Below, in pieces: positions 1-5,750 of a stretch of DNA of 13,379 nt. Position 1 is the first letter of the stretch. Each line of letters begins with the position of its first letter. The DNA lies in the NCBI GenBank assembly GCA_030066475.1, contig JASJBO010000108.1:1-13379 (forward strand). The letters run 5' to 3'. This DNA is from Myxococcota bacterium (lineage in GTDB: Bacteria > Myxococcota_A > UBA9160 > PR03). The position numbers were made by a program, and so were the translations under genes. Under the pieces are notes generated by a model. That model did no database searches. It saw only the letters and a list, made by a program, of their open reading frames with translations, and was not told the DNA's origin.

Positions 1-124
1 AGGCCCAGTCCAGGCTCGCGAGGTCCTCGGTGTCGGAGTAGAAGACCATGACCTCGTCGCAGGCGACGAGCGCGAGCGCACTCAGGAGCAGGGCGAGGGC
101 CAGGCGTTTCGTCTTCCGTCCCAC
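1..124 (-). CDS. Lipoprotein N-terminus, partial at left edge
   Basis: The first 41 residues of a lipoprotein are visible, and the gene runs off the left edge. From a GTG at 122-124 the protein has a basic start (VGRKTKR), a hydrophobic stretch of about 14 residues and a lipobox LVAC with the lipidated Cys at residue 22. The mature part begins CDEVMVFYSDTEDLASLDWA. This is the layout of a signal peptidase II substrate, so export and lipid anchoring are inferred. The GTG is preferred because a GGGGAGGT ribosome binding site lies 8 nt upstream and because it places the charged n-region correctly. An in-frame ATG at 167-169 would add 15 residues ahead of the signal. The visible part belongs to no family I recognise. 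Confidence 0.7.
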   Translation of the reverse strand, partial: MGRKTKRLALALLLSALALVACDEVMVFYSDTEDLASLDWA

Positions 125-132
125 CGCGGTGT

Positions 133-177
133 ACCTCCCCGCCGATCCGAGGAGCCATCGGAGCCTCATCGGCGGGG
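133..177 (-). promoter_or_regulatory. Hairpin overlapping the lipoprotein ribosome binding site
   Basis: Perfect 10-bp arms (CCCCGCCGAT at 137-146, ATCGGCGGGG at 168-177) flank a 21-nt centre that holds a further GAGG/CCTC pairing. On the minus strand the downstream arm supplies the GGGG of the Shine-Dalgarno sequence GGGGAGGT (133-140), 8 nt before the GTG at 122-124. If folded in mRNA, it would bury half of that site. It could equally be a DNA operator. The repeat is directly seen; its role is inferred. Confidence 0.4.
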
Positions 178-254
178 CTTTAGCGACACACGGGATTCCC
201 CACGCAGCGAGGCTGCAACGCGCGCGCAGACTGCCGAAGCCGCGCGGCGACGCG

Positions 255-1421
255 TCAGCGGAACGAGGCCGGGAACGATGCGTAGCCGTGGAGCATGTTG
301 CTCATCAGCGGGGTGGGCTCGCCCACTTCGATGTGCTCCACCCGGGCGACGAGCGCGTGCAGCAGAGACTCCATCTCGAGCTGCGCGAGGTGGCCACCCG
401 CGCAGCGGTGCACGCCGTAGCCGAAGGCCAGGTGATCGCGCGCCTCGCGCGCCAGGTCGAAGCGGTACGGCTCGGGGTAGTGGCGCTCGTCGCGGTTTGC
501 GGCGCCGTAGAGCAGGAGCACCCGCTCGCCCTCGGGAATCGCCACCGTCTCCGTCTCGTACGGCCGCGCGGCCACCCGGGTAAAGGCGCGCACCGGCGAG
601 CCGAGACGCAACGCCTCGTGGACCGCCGCCGGCACCCGGGTCGGGTTGCGGCGCAGCGCCGCGTACTGCTCGGGGTGCGCACCCAGCAGGTAGAGCATGT
701 GCCCCGTCCCGAGGATGGTCGTGTCGAGGCTCGGCGCGATGTAGTCGATCAGCAGGCCCGGCGCGTCCTCGGCGTCGAGCTCACCACCATCGACGGCGTC
801 GAAGACACCGGCCGCCCATCCCTCGGGCCGCAGCTGCGAGCGCTTCACCGACGCTGCGTACTGGATCATCTCCAGCAGCCCCGGGCCGCCGGCGGTGGCC
901 CGCTCGTTCATGGGCCCGAGCGCGTTGAAGCCCGCCTGCGCCCAGTCGAGCATGCGCTCGCGCCCCTCCTCCGGCAGCCCCACGAGATGCGACACGACCG
1001 AGACGGGCAGATGGCGCGAGAAGTCGACGATCCCGTCGAACCCGTCGCGCGCGAGCAGATCCTCGACCAGATCGCGGGCGAGCGACTCGAGCGTCCTCTT
1101 CACCTCGGTGAGCGGCCGGGGCATCATCGGCCGCATCAGCACCCGGCGAAGCTGCCGGTGGCGATCGCCGTCGCTCATCAGCGTGTTCGTGCGCGGCTGC
1201 CGGTTGACGAGGTCGTTCAGGCCGACGCCGCGGCTCGACACCAGCACTTCATCGGCGCGCAGGGCCCGGCGCACGTCCCCGAAGCGGCCGAGCGCCCAGA
1301 CCCCGTGGCGCTCGAGCCAGACGGCGGGCGCCGTGTCGCGGATCGCGCGCTCGACGGGGAACGGATCCCGAATCGCCTGATCGCCGAACGGATCCACGTC
1401 GAGCGTGGGGCGTTGCGTCAT
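255..1421 (-). CDS. Cytochrome P450
   Basis: This is a soluble bacterial cytochrome P450 monooxygenase of 388 residues, a usual length for the class. Visible motifs in order are the C-helix segment with H88 and R92 (DGDRHRQLRR), which contacts the heme propionates; the I-helix acid-alcohol pair in APSLDTT (residues 230-236); the K-helix ExxR (EALR, 269-272); and the heme-ligand loop FGYGVHRCAGG with proximal Cys at 340. No membrane anchor is present. The I-helix departs from the common AGxDTT, having Pro-Ser where Ala-Gly is usual. The ATG at 1419-1421 is chosen because AGGG lies 8 nt upstream; a GTG nine bases earlier is possible. Electrons must come from a ferredoxin and reductase not encoded next to it. 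The substrate cannot be read from sequence. Confidence 0.93.
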   Translation of the reverse strand: MTQRPTLDVDPFGDQAIRDPFPVERAIRDTAPAVWLERHGVWALGRFGDVRRALRADEVLVSSRGVGLNDLVNRQPRTNTLMSDGDRHRQLRRVLMRPMMPRPLTEVKRTLESLARDLVEDLLARDGFDGIVDFSRHLPVSVVSHLVGLPEEGRERMLDWAQAGFNALGPMNERATAGGPGLLEMIQYAASVKRSQLRPEGWAAGVFDAVDGGELDAEDAPGLLIDYIAPSLDTTILGTGHMLYLLGAHPEQYAALRRNPTRVPAAVHEALRLGSPVRAFTRVAARPYETETVAIPEGERVLLLYGAANRDERHYPEPYRFDLAREARDHLAFGYGVHRCAGGHLAQLEMESLLHALVARVEHIEVGEPTPLMSNMLHGYASFPASFR

Positions 1422-1645
1422 CGTTCGCACCCTGTCGGAACCGGCGTCGCGAGGAGAGCCGGGAGCACCAGCGTTCGGGCCGTCTTCACGGGGCGCACTC
1501 CGCGGTCAGGCTACCAGCTCGGGAGAGAACAGGACACGTCCAACTGGGGTCGACATCGAACGACCGCTTCTCTCGCCGATCCGCTCCGCACCCGCACTGC
1601 GGGGAGGGCTGACGAGCGCAAGACGAACGCTTTACGCTCTTGCGC
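1422..1645. other. Divergent intergenic region, P450 and antitoxin
   Basis: This 224-bp gap separates the P450 (minus) from the antitoxin gene (plus) and must carry promoters for both. Only the antitoxin-proximal end shows clear structure: a weak promoter and an inverted repeat, listed separately. I see no convincing promoter boxes for the P450 and no open frame with coding character. Confidence 0.5.
1609..1645 (+). promoter_or_regulatory. Putative antitoxin promoter with flanking operator repeat
   Basis: A perfect 8-bp inverted repeat, GCGCAAGA (1616-1623) and TCTTGCGC (1638-1645), ends at the base before the ATG at 1646. Between the arms lies TTTACG (1631-1636), a weak -10 candidate, with CTGACG (1609-1614) 16 bp upstream as a weak -35. 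Ribbon-helix-helix antitoxins usually repress their own operon by binding such repeats, so this is the likely operator. There is no Shine-Dalgarno sequence before the ATG, and the transcript may be leaderless. The repeat is certain; the promoter boxes are poor matches to consensus. Confidence 0.45.
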
Positions 1646-1903
1646 ATGGCCCGAAGCACGACCAGCATCCGCCTCCCGGAAGATCTCATCGAAGCCCTGG
1701 ACGAGCGCGCCGCTGCGCTCGGCGTCACCCGCAGCCAGCTCATCATCCAGGCGGTCGAGCAGGCGCTCGCGGATCGCTCCGCGTGGTCGCCAGGCTTCCT
1801 GACGGCGATCGGAACGCCGCGTCCCGAGCTGGAGGAGACCGTGGACGAGATGATGGAGGCCATCCGGGAGCTCCGCTCCCGGAGCGAAGCCCCCGAGCTT
1901 TGA
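1646..1903 (+). CDS. Ribbon-helix-helix antitoxin of VapB type
   Basis: An 85-residue protein with an N-terminal ribbon-helix-helix fold: a strand (TTSIRLP, about residues 5-11), helix one (EDLIEALDERAAAL), a turn (GVTR) and helix two (SQLIIQAVEQALAD, to about 44). The acidic tail, ending MMEAIRELRSRSEAPEL, is the part that would bind the toxin. The family binds DNA as a dimer and represses its own operon while neutralising a partner toxin. The ATG at 1646 is chosen because MARSTTSIRLP is the usual family start; a TTG two codons earlier is less likely. The stop is followed 5 nt later by the start of a toxin remnant. The antitoxin looks intact although its partner is not, so it may survive as a lone regulator or act on a related toxin elsewhere. 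Confidence 0.85.
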   Translation: MARSTTSIRLPEDLIEALDERAAALGVTRSQLIIQAVEQALADRSAWSPGFLTAIGTPRPELEETVDEMMEAIRELRSRSEAPEL

Positions 1904-1908
1904 GGAAC

Positions 1909-2017
1909 ATGCTCGACACCAACACCGTGTCCGCCTCGATGCGCGGCGGCCTCACCCTGGTCACGGCCGACCAGGCCTTCGGGCGTCCGGCTCGCTCGGG
2001 GGAATTGGCTGGCGTGA
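1909..2017 (+). pseudogene. VapC-type PIN toxin remnant, internally deleted and frameshifted
   Basis: The remnant starts at an ATG 5 nt after the antitoxin stop with MLDTNTVSASMRG, the normal N-terminus of a VapC ribonuclease, including the first metal-binding Asp. It jumps directly to GLTLVTADQAFGR, the normal C-terminal strand of the same family. About 100 central residues, holding the other catalytic acids, are missing. After AFGR the open frame degenerates, but shifting by one base at 1985 gives VRLARGNWLA and a stop at 2015-2017, resembling the usual VapC ending of a hydrophobic stretch, Asn-Trp and a short tail. There are thus two lesions: an internal deletion and a single-base frameshift. 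The open frame itself runs on to 2088, into the end of the sirtuin gene. A working PIN nuclease cannot be made. The family match is from memory of VapC ends, not a search. Confidence 0.75.
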
Positions 2018-2053
2018 CTTCGGAGGAGCCGGATCGGGACCGTCGGCCTGCGC

Positions 2054-2809
2054 TCAGCCGGTCACCATCCGCGGCAGCAGCTCGCTGATCGGCCCGCGCA
2101 CCACCGCGTCGGCCAGCGCGTCCATCTCGGTCTCGCTGCCGTTCAGGATCACGACGCGGGAGCCGGTCTGCCTGGCGATGGGCACGACGTTCGCGATCGG
2201 GAAGACGCCGAGCGTGGTGCCGACGGCCAGCATCAGGTCGCAGCGCTCGGCGGCGAGCTGCGAGCGCATCAGGTCCTCCTGCACCAGGCTCTGGCCGAAC
2301 GAGATGGTCGCGGACTTGAGGAGGCCCCCGCACTCGTTGCAGCGAGGATCCTCCTCTCCCGCCGTGACGCGCTGCAACGCGTGCTCGATGGGGTTGCGGT
2401 CGCCGCACTCCAGACACATCACCTCACGGATCGTGCCGTGGATCTCCACGATCTTCTCGGGCGAGTTTCCGGCGGCGTGGTGCAGACCGTCCACGTTCTG
2501 GGTGATCAGCGTGTCGAGGTTGCCGCGCTTCTCGAGATCGGCGAGCGCGAGGTGACCGGCGTTCGGCTGCGCGCGGCGACCGATCGTCTCCAGGCGGTTG
2601 CGCCAGGCGCGCCTGCGCACCTCGGGGTCGGCGACGTAGTTCTGGATCGTCGCCATCTTCTCGGCCTCTGGGTTCCGGGTCCAGAGACCCTGCGGCCCGC
2701 GGAAGTCGGGGATGCCCGAATCCGTGGAGATCCCGGCGCCGGTCAGCACGACGACGCGGCGGGCGTCGTGGATCCAGCCGCGGATGGTCTCGAGGTCGGC
2801 GTCGGACAC
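2054..2809 (-). CDS. Sir2-family NAD-dependent protein deacylase
   Basis: This 251-residue sirtuin removes acyl groups from protein lysines using NAD+, releasing nicotinamide and O-acyl-ADP-ribose. Visible motifs are GAGIS (24-28) and DFRG (35-38) for NAD binding, QNVDGLH (104-110), catalytic His124 in EIHG, and two zinc-binding pairs, CLEC (132 and 135) and CNEC (157 and 160). AVGTTLGVFP and VILN complete the Rossmann fold. The segment NPEAEKMATIQNYV and the FGQ in place of the common FGE suggest a subgroup I associate with actinobacterial sirtuins. Start choice: an upstream GTG (2828-2830) is open, but GGAGGAAA at 2815-2822 lies 5 nt before the GTG at 2807-2809, which I take as the true start. 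It converges with the toxin remnant, 36 bp away. The substrate is unknown; no acyl-CoA synthetase or acetyltransferase is adjacent. Confidence 0.92.
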   Translation of the reverse strand: MSDADLETIRGWIHDARRVVVLTGAGISTDSGIPDFRGPQGLWTRNPEAEKMATIQNYVADPEVRRRAWRNRLETIGRRAQPNAGHLALADLEKRGNLDTLITQNVDGLHHAAGNSPEKIVEIHGTIREVMCLECGDRNPIEHALQRVTAGEEDPRCNECGGLLKSATISFGQSLVQEDLMRSQLAAERCDLMLAVGTTLGVFPIANVVPIARQTGSRVVILNGSETEMDALADAVVRGPISELLPRMVTG

Positions 2810-2814
2810 GCGGG

Positions 2815-2822
2815 TTTCCTCC
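2815..2822 (-). promoter_or_regulatory. Ribosome binding site fixing the sirtuin start
   Basis: On the minus strand this reads GGAGGAAA, 5 nt before the GTG at 2807-2809. It lies inside the longer open frame that begins at 2830, which argues that the first seven codons of that frame are untranslated. Confidence 0.7.
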
Positions 2823-2905
2823 GATCGCACCGAGTGCGGTCGACAGCCTACCGCACGGTTCGGGCGAGCGAGCCGGGGCGTGAGGCGGACCCGCGCGGAG
2901 CCCGA

Positions 2906-3832
2906 TCACCCCTCCGTCAGGGAGAAGCCCCGCTGCGGGAAGTGCACGTGCACCGTCCCGAAGCGGTCGGTCTCGCGGGCGACGATGCAGCGCGAGGGCG
3001 TGGCGGCCACGAGGACGCCCGTGACCGGCACCGTCCCGTAGTCGGTGGGGGCGATGGACACGCGTAGGCCGATCCGGGCGTCGGCGTCGCCCGTCGCTGC
3101 CGGAAGCGGGCGCGGCGTGGCCGACCTGGCGGCCTCGAAGGCCCGCTCGGGGTCGAGCTCCTCGCGCGTGCCGTGACCCAGCGCCTCCATGCGCCCGTAC
3201 CACCGCACGAGCTGGCCGTAGCGCGCGTCGAGCGGGCGGCGGCGGCTGCGGACGTGCAGCCAGAGGGGATGGAAGGCGGCGAAGTCCGCGATCGACGGCG
3301 CGGCTCCGCTCAGGAAGTCGCGGCCGTCGAGGCGCCCCTCGAGGTCGTCCAGGTAGGCCATCATGATCGAGCGCGCCGACTCGCCCTGCGCGGGCTTCAC
3401 GGACGCGCTCTGCATCATCCGCGCCCGGTCGACTGCGAATCGAATCATGCCCAGGGGGCCGACCGTCCGCAGCAGCGTCCCGAGCAGGGTCGCCGGCGGG
3501 ACGCTGCCGATCGCGGCGAAGAAGACGTCGCCCTCGGCGCGCGCCAGGATCTCCGCCGCCTCTCCGGTGGCGCGCTCGGGATCGAGCTCCGGCGCATCGG
3601 CCAGCCGCGCCACCTCCTGGGCGATCACGAAGGTGTCGCAGAAGACGTCGGCCCCGATCTGGGCGATCGGGATGCGTCGGTAGCCACCGGAGAGCGGGTC
3701 CACGTTGGGCCGCGGCGGCTGCGGCGGGGACAGCACGGAGTGCCAGCGCAGCCCCTTCCAGCCGAGCATCAGGCGGATCTTCTCGGCATAGGGCGACGCG
3801 TCGTAGTGGTGGAGGATCAAGGTCTCGCTCAT
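2906..3832 (-). CDS. Glutathione S-transferase family protein with C-terminal extension
   Basis: This 308-residue protein is longer than the roughly 200-230 of a standard glutathione S-transferase. The N-terminal thioredoxin-like domain (about 4-78) has LHHYDASPYAEKIR with a candidate catalytic Ser13, the cis-Pro segment RRIPIAQIG (Pro55) and CDTFVI, where Asp66-Thr67 sits at the usual gamma-glutamyl contact. The all-helical domain (about 88-225) contains SIADFAAFHPLW with the conserved N-capping Asp183. Residues 240-308 form an extra beta-rich segment with GLRVSIAPTDYG and VHVHFPQRGF, of unknown role. The ATG at 3830-3832 is preferred because GGGAG lies 6 nt upstream and the fold begins at once; an upstream in-frame start would add 18 basic residues. 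It has the same orientation as the sirtuin, separated by 96 bp. The substrate is unknown. Confidence 0.85.
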   Translation of the reverse strand: MSETLILHHYDASPYAEKIRLMLGWKGLRWHSVLSPPQPPRPNVDPLSGGYRRIPIAQIGADVFCDTFVIAQEVARLADAPELDPERATGEAAEILARAEGDVFFAAIGSVPPATLLGTLLRTVGPLGMIRFAVDRARMMQSASVKPAQGESARSIMMAYLDDLEGRLDGRDFLSGAAPSIADFAAFHPLWLHVRSRRRPLDARYGQLVRWYGRMEALGHGTREELDPERAFEAARSATPRPLPAATGDADARIGLRVSIAPTDYGTVPVTGVLVAATPSRCIVARETDRFGTVHVHFPQRGFSLTEG

Positions 3833-3892
3833 GATCCGCTCCCGCTCGTGCCCCGAGCGTATCAGACTCGCTCGGACCCGGATCATCCCCTC

Positions 3893-3918
3893 ATCCCCAG
3901 GGGATCCCCGCTCGAGCG
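3893..3918. promoter_or_regulatory. Two adjacent palindromes in divergent promoter region
   Basis: ATCCCC-A-GGGGAT (3893-3905) and CGCTCGAGCG (3909-3918) are perfect palindromes 3 bp apart, within the 128 bp between the GST gene and the Cys-rich gene, which are transcribed away from each other. They are candidate operator half-sites for one or both genes. Short palindromes are not rare in GC-rich DNA, so confidence is low. Confidence 0.25.
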
Positions 3919-3960
3919 CGGGACTGGACCGACTGGCACCGGCGCGTGTAGGCTGGGCCC

Positions 3961-5028
3961 ATGAGCCGTGCTCGCTCCCCTCTCTCGTGGTGGCTCTGCG
4001 TGGCCGCCGTTCTCGCTGCGTCGCTCCCCGCCCCAGGCGCCCACGCCGAGGACAGTCTCGGTCCCCCGAATCTGGCCTACCAGGGCGTCCTCCTCGACGA
4101 CGCGGGCAACCCCCTCCGCGGCCCGGTCGACCTCACCGTCTCGATCCACCGCACCGCCGACGACCGGGTGGCGCTCTACACCGAGGTGCACCGCCGCGTG
4201 CCGCTCCGGGACGGCGTCTTCCAGATCCGGATCGGCACGGGCGCGGACCCGCGGCCCGAGGGCGTGGTCTTCGGTCCGGCGATCTTCGAGGGCGCCGAGC
4301 GCTGGCTCGAGATGATCGTCGATCCCGAGGGCGCCGCCGAGGTGCTGGCGCCGCGGCAGCCCTTCTCGTCCGTCGCCTACGCCTTGCAGGCGCCGGGTCG
4401 GGTCCGTGGCTGGGAGCTCGTGGAGGGTCCTGGCAGCGTCGCCCGGTGCCCGGCCGAGAAGGTCGTGGTCGGCGGAGGCTGCCGGGGCTGCCAGCAGGGG
4501 AGCCGCCCGGAGGTCGGCTTCGATGGCACGCACCGGTGGCGCTGCCTGTGCAGCGCCGGCAGCCCCACGGCGTACGCCATCTGCGCCGAGGCGGCGCCCG
4601 TGTGCGGCGACGGCCGCATCAACCAGCCGAGCGAGGAGTGCGACGGCTCCATGGCGAGCGCCTGCGCCTCGGTCTGCCTCGACAACTGCACCTGCGAGCA
4701 GTGCGGCGACGGCGTCTGCGCGGACGGCGAGAACTGCTCGAACTGCGCAGCCGACTGCGGCGCGTGCGTGCCGCTGTGGTCGGTGTGCCCGGCGGGCGCC
4801 GACCCGAGCAAGGTGTGCCTCGGCGGTGCCTGCATCAGCGACGTGTGCCGGCCGACGATCTGCTCGACGGCGAACCCGGACGTCTTCTGCGCGCCGCCCC
4901 CCGGCTTCACGACGGTCTGCAGCCTGACGGGCTTCCCGCCCACGAGCCGCTGCTCGCTCCGCTGCGACGCCCAGCAGGCCTGCCCGAACGACCTCTCCTG
5001 CAACGGCAGCTTCTGCGGGGCGCCGTAG
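3961..5028 (+). CDS. Secreted cysteine-rich protein with CGDG motifs
   Basis: This 355-residue exported protein starts with a signal peptide (MSRARS, then a hydrophobic core, cleavage likely after AHA at 29). Residues 36-143 form a beta-rich domain beginning NLAYQGVLLDDAGNPLRG and ending RQPFSSVAYALQA, a pattern I know from the N-terminal regions of large surface proteins and tail-fibre-like proteins. Residues 160-355 hold 30 cysteines, an even number consistent with disulfides. Two recognisable units are CGDGRINQPSEECDG (215-229) and a unit at 248-269 with the pattern CGDGxC, GENC, NC, DCGAC. Such repeats are frequent in surface proteins of myxobacteria and related groups. No enzyme motif or C-terminal anchor is visible, so a structural or adhesive role outside the cytoplasm is inferred. 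There is no clear Shine-Dalgarno sequence before the ATG. Confidence 0.82.
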   Translation: MSRARSPLSWWLCVAAVLAASLPAPGAHAEDSLGPPNLAYQGVLLDDAGNPLRGPVDLTVSIHRTADDRVALYTEVHRRVPLRDGVFQIRIGTGADPRPEGVVFGPAIFEGAERWLEMIVDPEGAAEVLAPRQPFSSVAYALQAPGRVRGWELVEGPGSVARCPAEKVVVGGGCRGCQQGSRPEVGFDGTHRWRCLCSAGSPTAYAICAEAAPVCGDGRINQPSEECDGSMASACASVCLDNCTCEQCGDGVCADGENCSNCAADCGACVPLWSVCPAGADPSKVCLGGACISDVCRPTICSTANPDVFCAPPPGFTTVCSLTGFPPTSRCSLRCDAQQACPNDLSCNGSFCGAP

Positions 5029-5117
5029 GTCCAACGCGACGGCCGTGACCAGGACACCTCGGCTCCGCACTGGGACGTCGCGATCACGGAGCTCCCCGAG
5101 CCCCCCGGATCCTGGTG

Positions 5118-5465
5118 CTACAGCTCCACGAACAGGTCGCCGTCCTCGACGCTCACCGGATACGTCTTCAGCGCCTTCTCGCCACGAACCACGTTGAGCA
5201 GCTGGATCCCGGGCGGGAAGTTGGCCCAGCGCACCACTTCCCCCGTCCGCACGTCGAAGCGAGCCCGGTGGAAGGGGCACTGGATCTGGCAGCCGTCGAC
5301 CAGCTTCCCGCGGCTCATCGGCGCGAAGACGTGGGTGCAGCTGCTCTGGGTTGCGTAGAAGCCGTCGTCGAGGTGAAAGACGAGGACGGTCTGGTCGCCG
5401 GCCTTCGAGGACTTCATGCTGCCGACGGGGATGCCGGCTGCTTCCCCCACGCGGTGACGCGCCAT
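5118..5465 (-). CDS. Small Rieske [2Fe-2S] ferredoxin-like protein
   Basis: This 115-residue soluble protein is a complete Rieske domain. The cluster ligands are C43-T-H45 and C63-P-F-H66 within CTHVFAPMSRGKLVDGCQ and IQCPFHRARFD. Two Cys and two His coordinate a [2Fe-2S] cluster used for electron transfer, as in ferredoxins of aromatic-ring dioxygenases and NirD-type subunits. No oxygenase or reductase gene is adjacent, so its partner is unknown; the P450 at the left of the window is a possible but unsupported acceptor. The start at 5463-5465 is fixed by AGGAGG 5 nt upstream and gives the normal family length; the open frame extends upstream to 5651 without coding character. It has no signal peptide or twin-arginine motif, so it acts in the cytoplasm. 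Confidence 0.9.
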   Translation of the reverse strand: MARHRVGEAAGIPVGSMKSSKAGDQTVLVFHLDDGFYATQSSCTHVFAPMSRGKLVDGCQIQCPFHRARFDVRTGEVVRWANFPPGIQLLNVVRGEKALKTYPVSVEDGDLFVEL

Positions 5466-5470
5466 CCCTG

Positions 5471-5476
5471 CCTCCT
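5471..5476 (-). promoter_or_regulatory. Ribosome binding site of the Rieske gene
   Basis: AGGAGG on the minus strand, 5 nt before the ATG at 5463-5465. It is a near-ideal site and decides the start against upstream codons in the same open frame. Confidence 0.8.
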
Positions 5477-5644
5477 GATCGGAATCAGCCGACAGGATAT
5501 CTCTCGTTCCGACGCTCGGGGAGAACGCGGACCGGTCGACCTCCAAGCTGGCCGCGCCGCAGGACGCGCTCCATTCGATAGAGCGGGGTCGTTTCCCGAC
5601 AGAATCGGGATTCACACGAAAAAGCGTGGGCTTTTGCGCTCGAG

Positions 5645-5674
5645 CTGCCACCTCCTGAGCACGCCTGCCACCTC
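5645..5674. repeat. Direct repeat CTGCCACCTC, two copies 20 bp apart
   Basis: Two exact 10-bp copies (5645-5654 and 5665-5674) start 20 bp apart, about two helical turns, roughly 75-105 bp before the PEP-CTERM start. That spacing would place a bound protein on one face of the helix, so activator sites are possible. The repeat is seen; its function is a guess. Confidence 0.35.
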
Positions 5675-5736
5675 ACTCCCAGGGCTCCCGCGCGCGCGGC
5701 GACCGCACTCGCACGAGCCCGAACAGGCCCGACCAA

Positions 5737-5744
5737 GGAAGGAG
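5737..5744 (+). promoter_or_regulatory. Ribosome binding site of the PEP-CTERM gene
   Basis: GGAAGGAG lies before two consecutive ATG codons (5748 and 5751). Spacing is 3 nt to the first and 6 nt to the second, which favours the second. Confidence 0.75.
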
Positions 5745-5750
5745 TACATG

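Larger units (their letters stand above)
5466..5750. other. Divergent intergenic region with small inverted and direct repeats
   Basis: This 285-bp gap lies between the Rieske gene (minus) and the PEP-CTERM gene (plus). It holds two small hairpins, TCCCGA/TCGGGA (5594-5599 and 5605-5610) and AAAAGC/GCTTTT (5620-5625 and 5630-5635), and a 10-bp direct repeat CTGCCACCTC (5645-5654 and 5665-5674). The repeats could be regulatory sites for either gene. I see no confident promoter boxes and no known riboswitch. Confidence 0.4.

Noticed and set aside
239..248. GCCGCGCGGC palindrome after the P450 stop as a terminator
   Set aside because: It has no loop or U-tract and such palindromes are frequent at this base composition.
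48..1802. Long plus-strand open frame of 584 codons opposite the P450
   Set aside because: It is antisense to a clear P450, is very rich in Arg, Ala and His, and shows no family motif. Such frames are typical shadows in GC-rich DNA.
5029..5117. Text reading ITELPEPPG after the Cys-rich gene stop, like a PEP-CTERM relic
   Set aside because: No hydrophobic segment or basic tail follows and the frame runs into the antisense of the Rieske gene. It is probably chance.
5620..5635. AAAAGC/GCTTTT hairpin as a terminator or riboswitch piece
   Set aside because: The stem is only six mostly A-T pairs, with no U-tract of useful length and no surrounding conserved riboswitch bases that I recognise.
5635..5650. 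Sigma-54-like site on the minus strand, TGGCAGCTCGAGCGCA
   Set aside because: The GG and GC are correctly spaced, but the rest of the match is weak and such pairs are common in GC-rich DNA. It also points to the Rieske gene, about 170 nt away.
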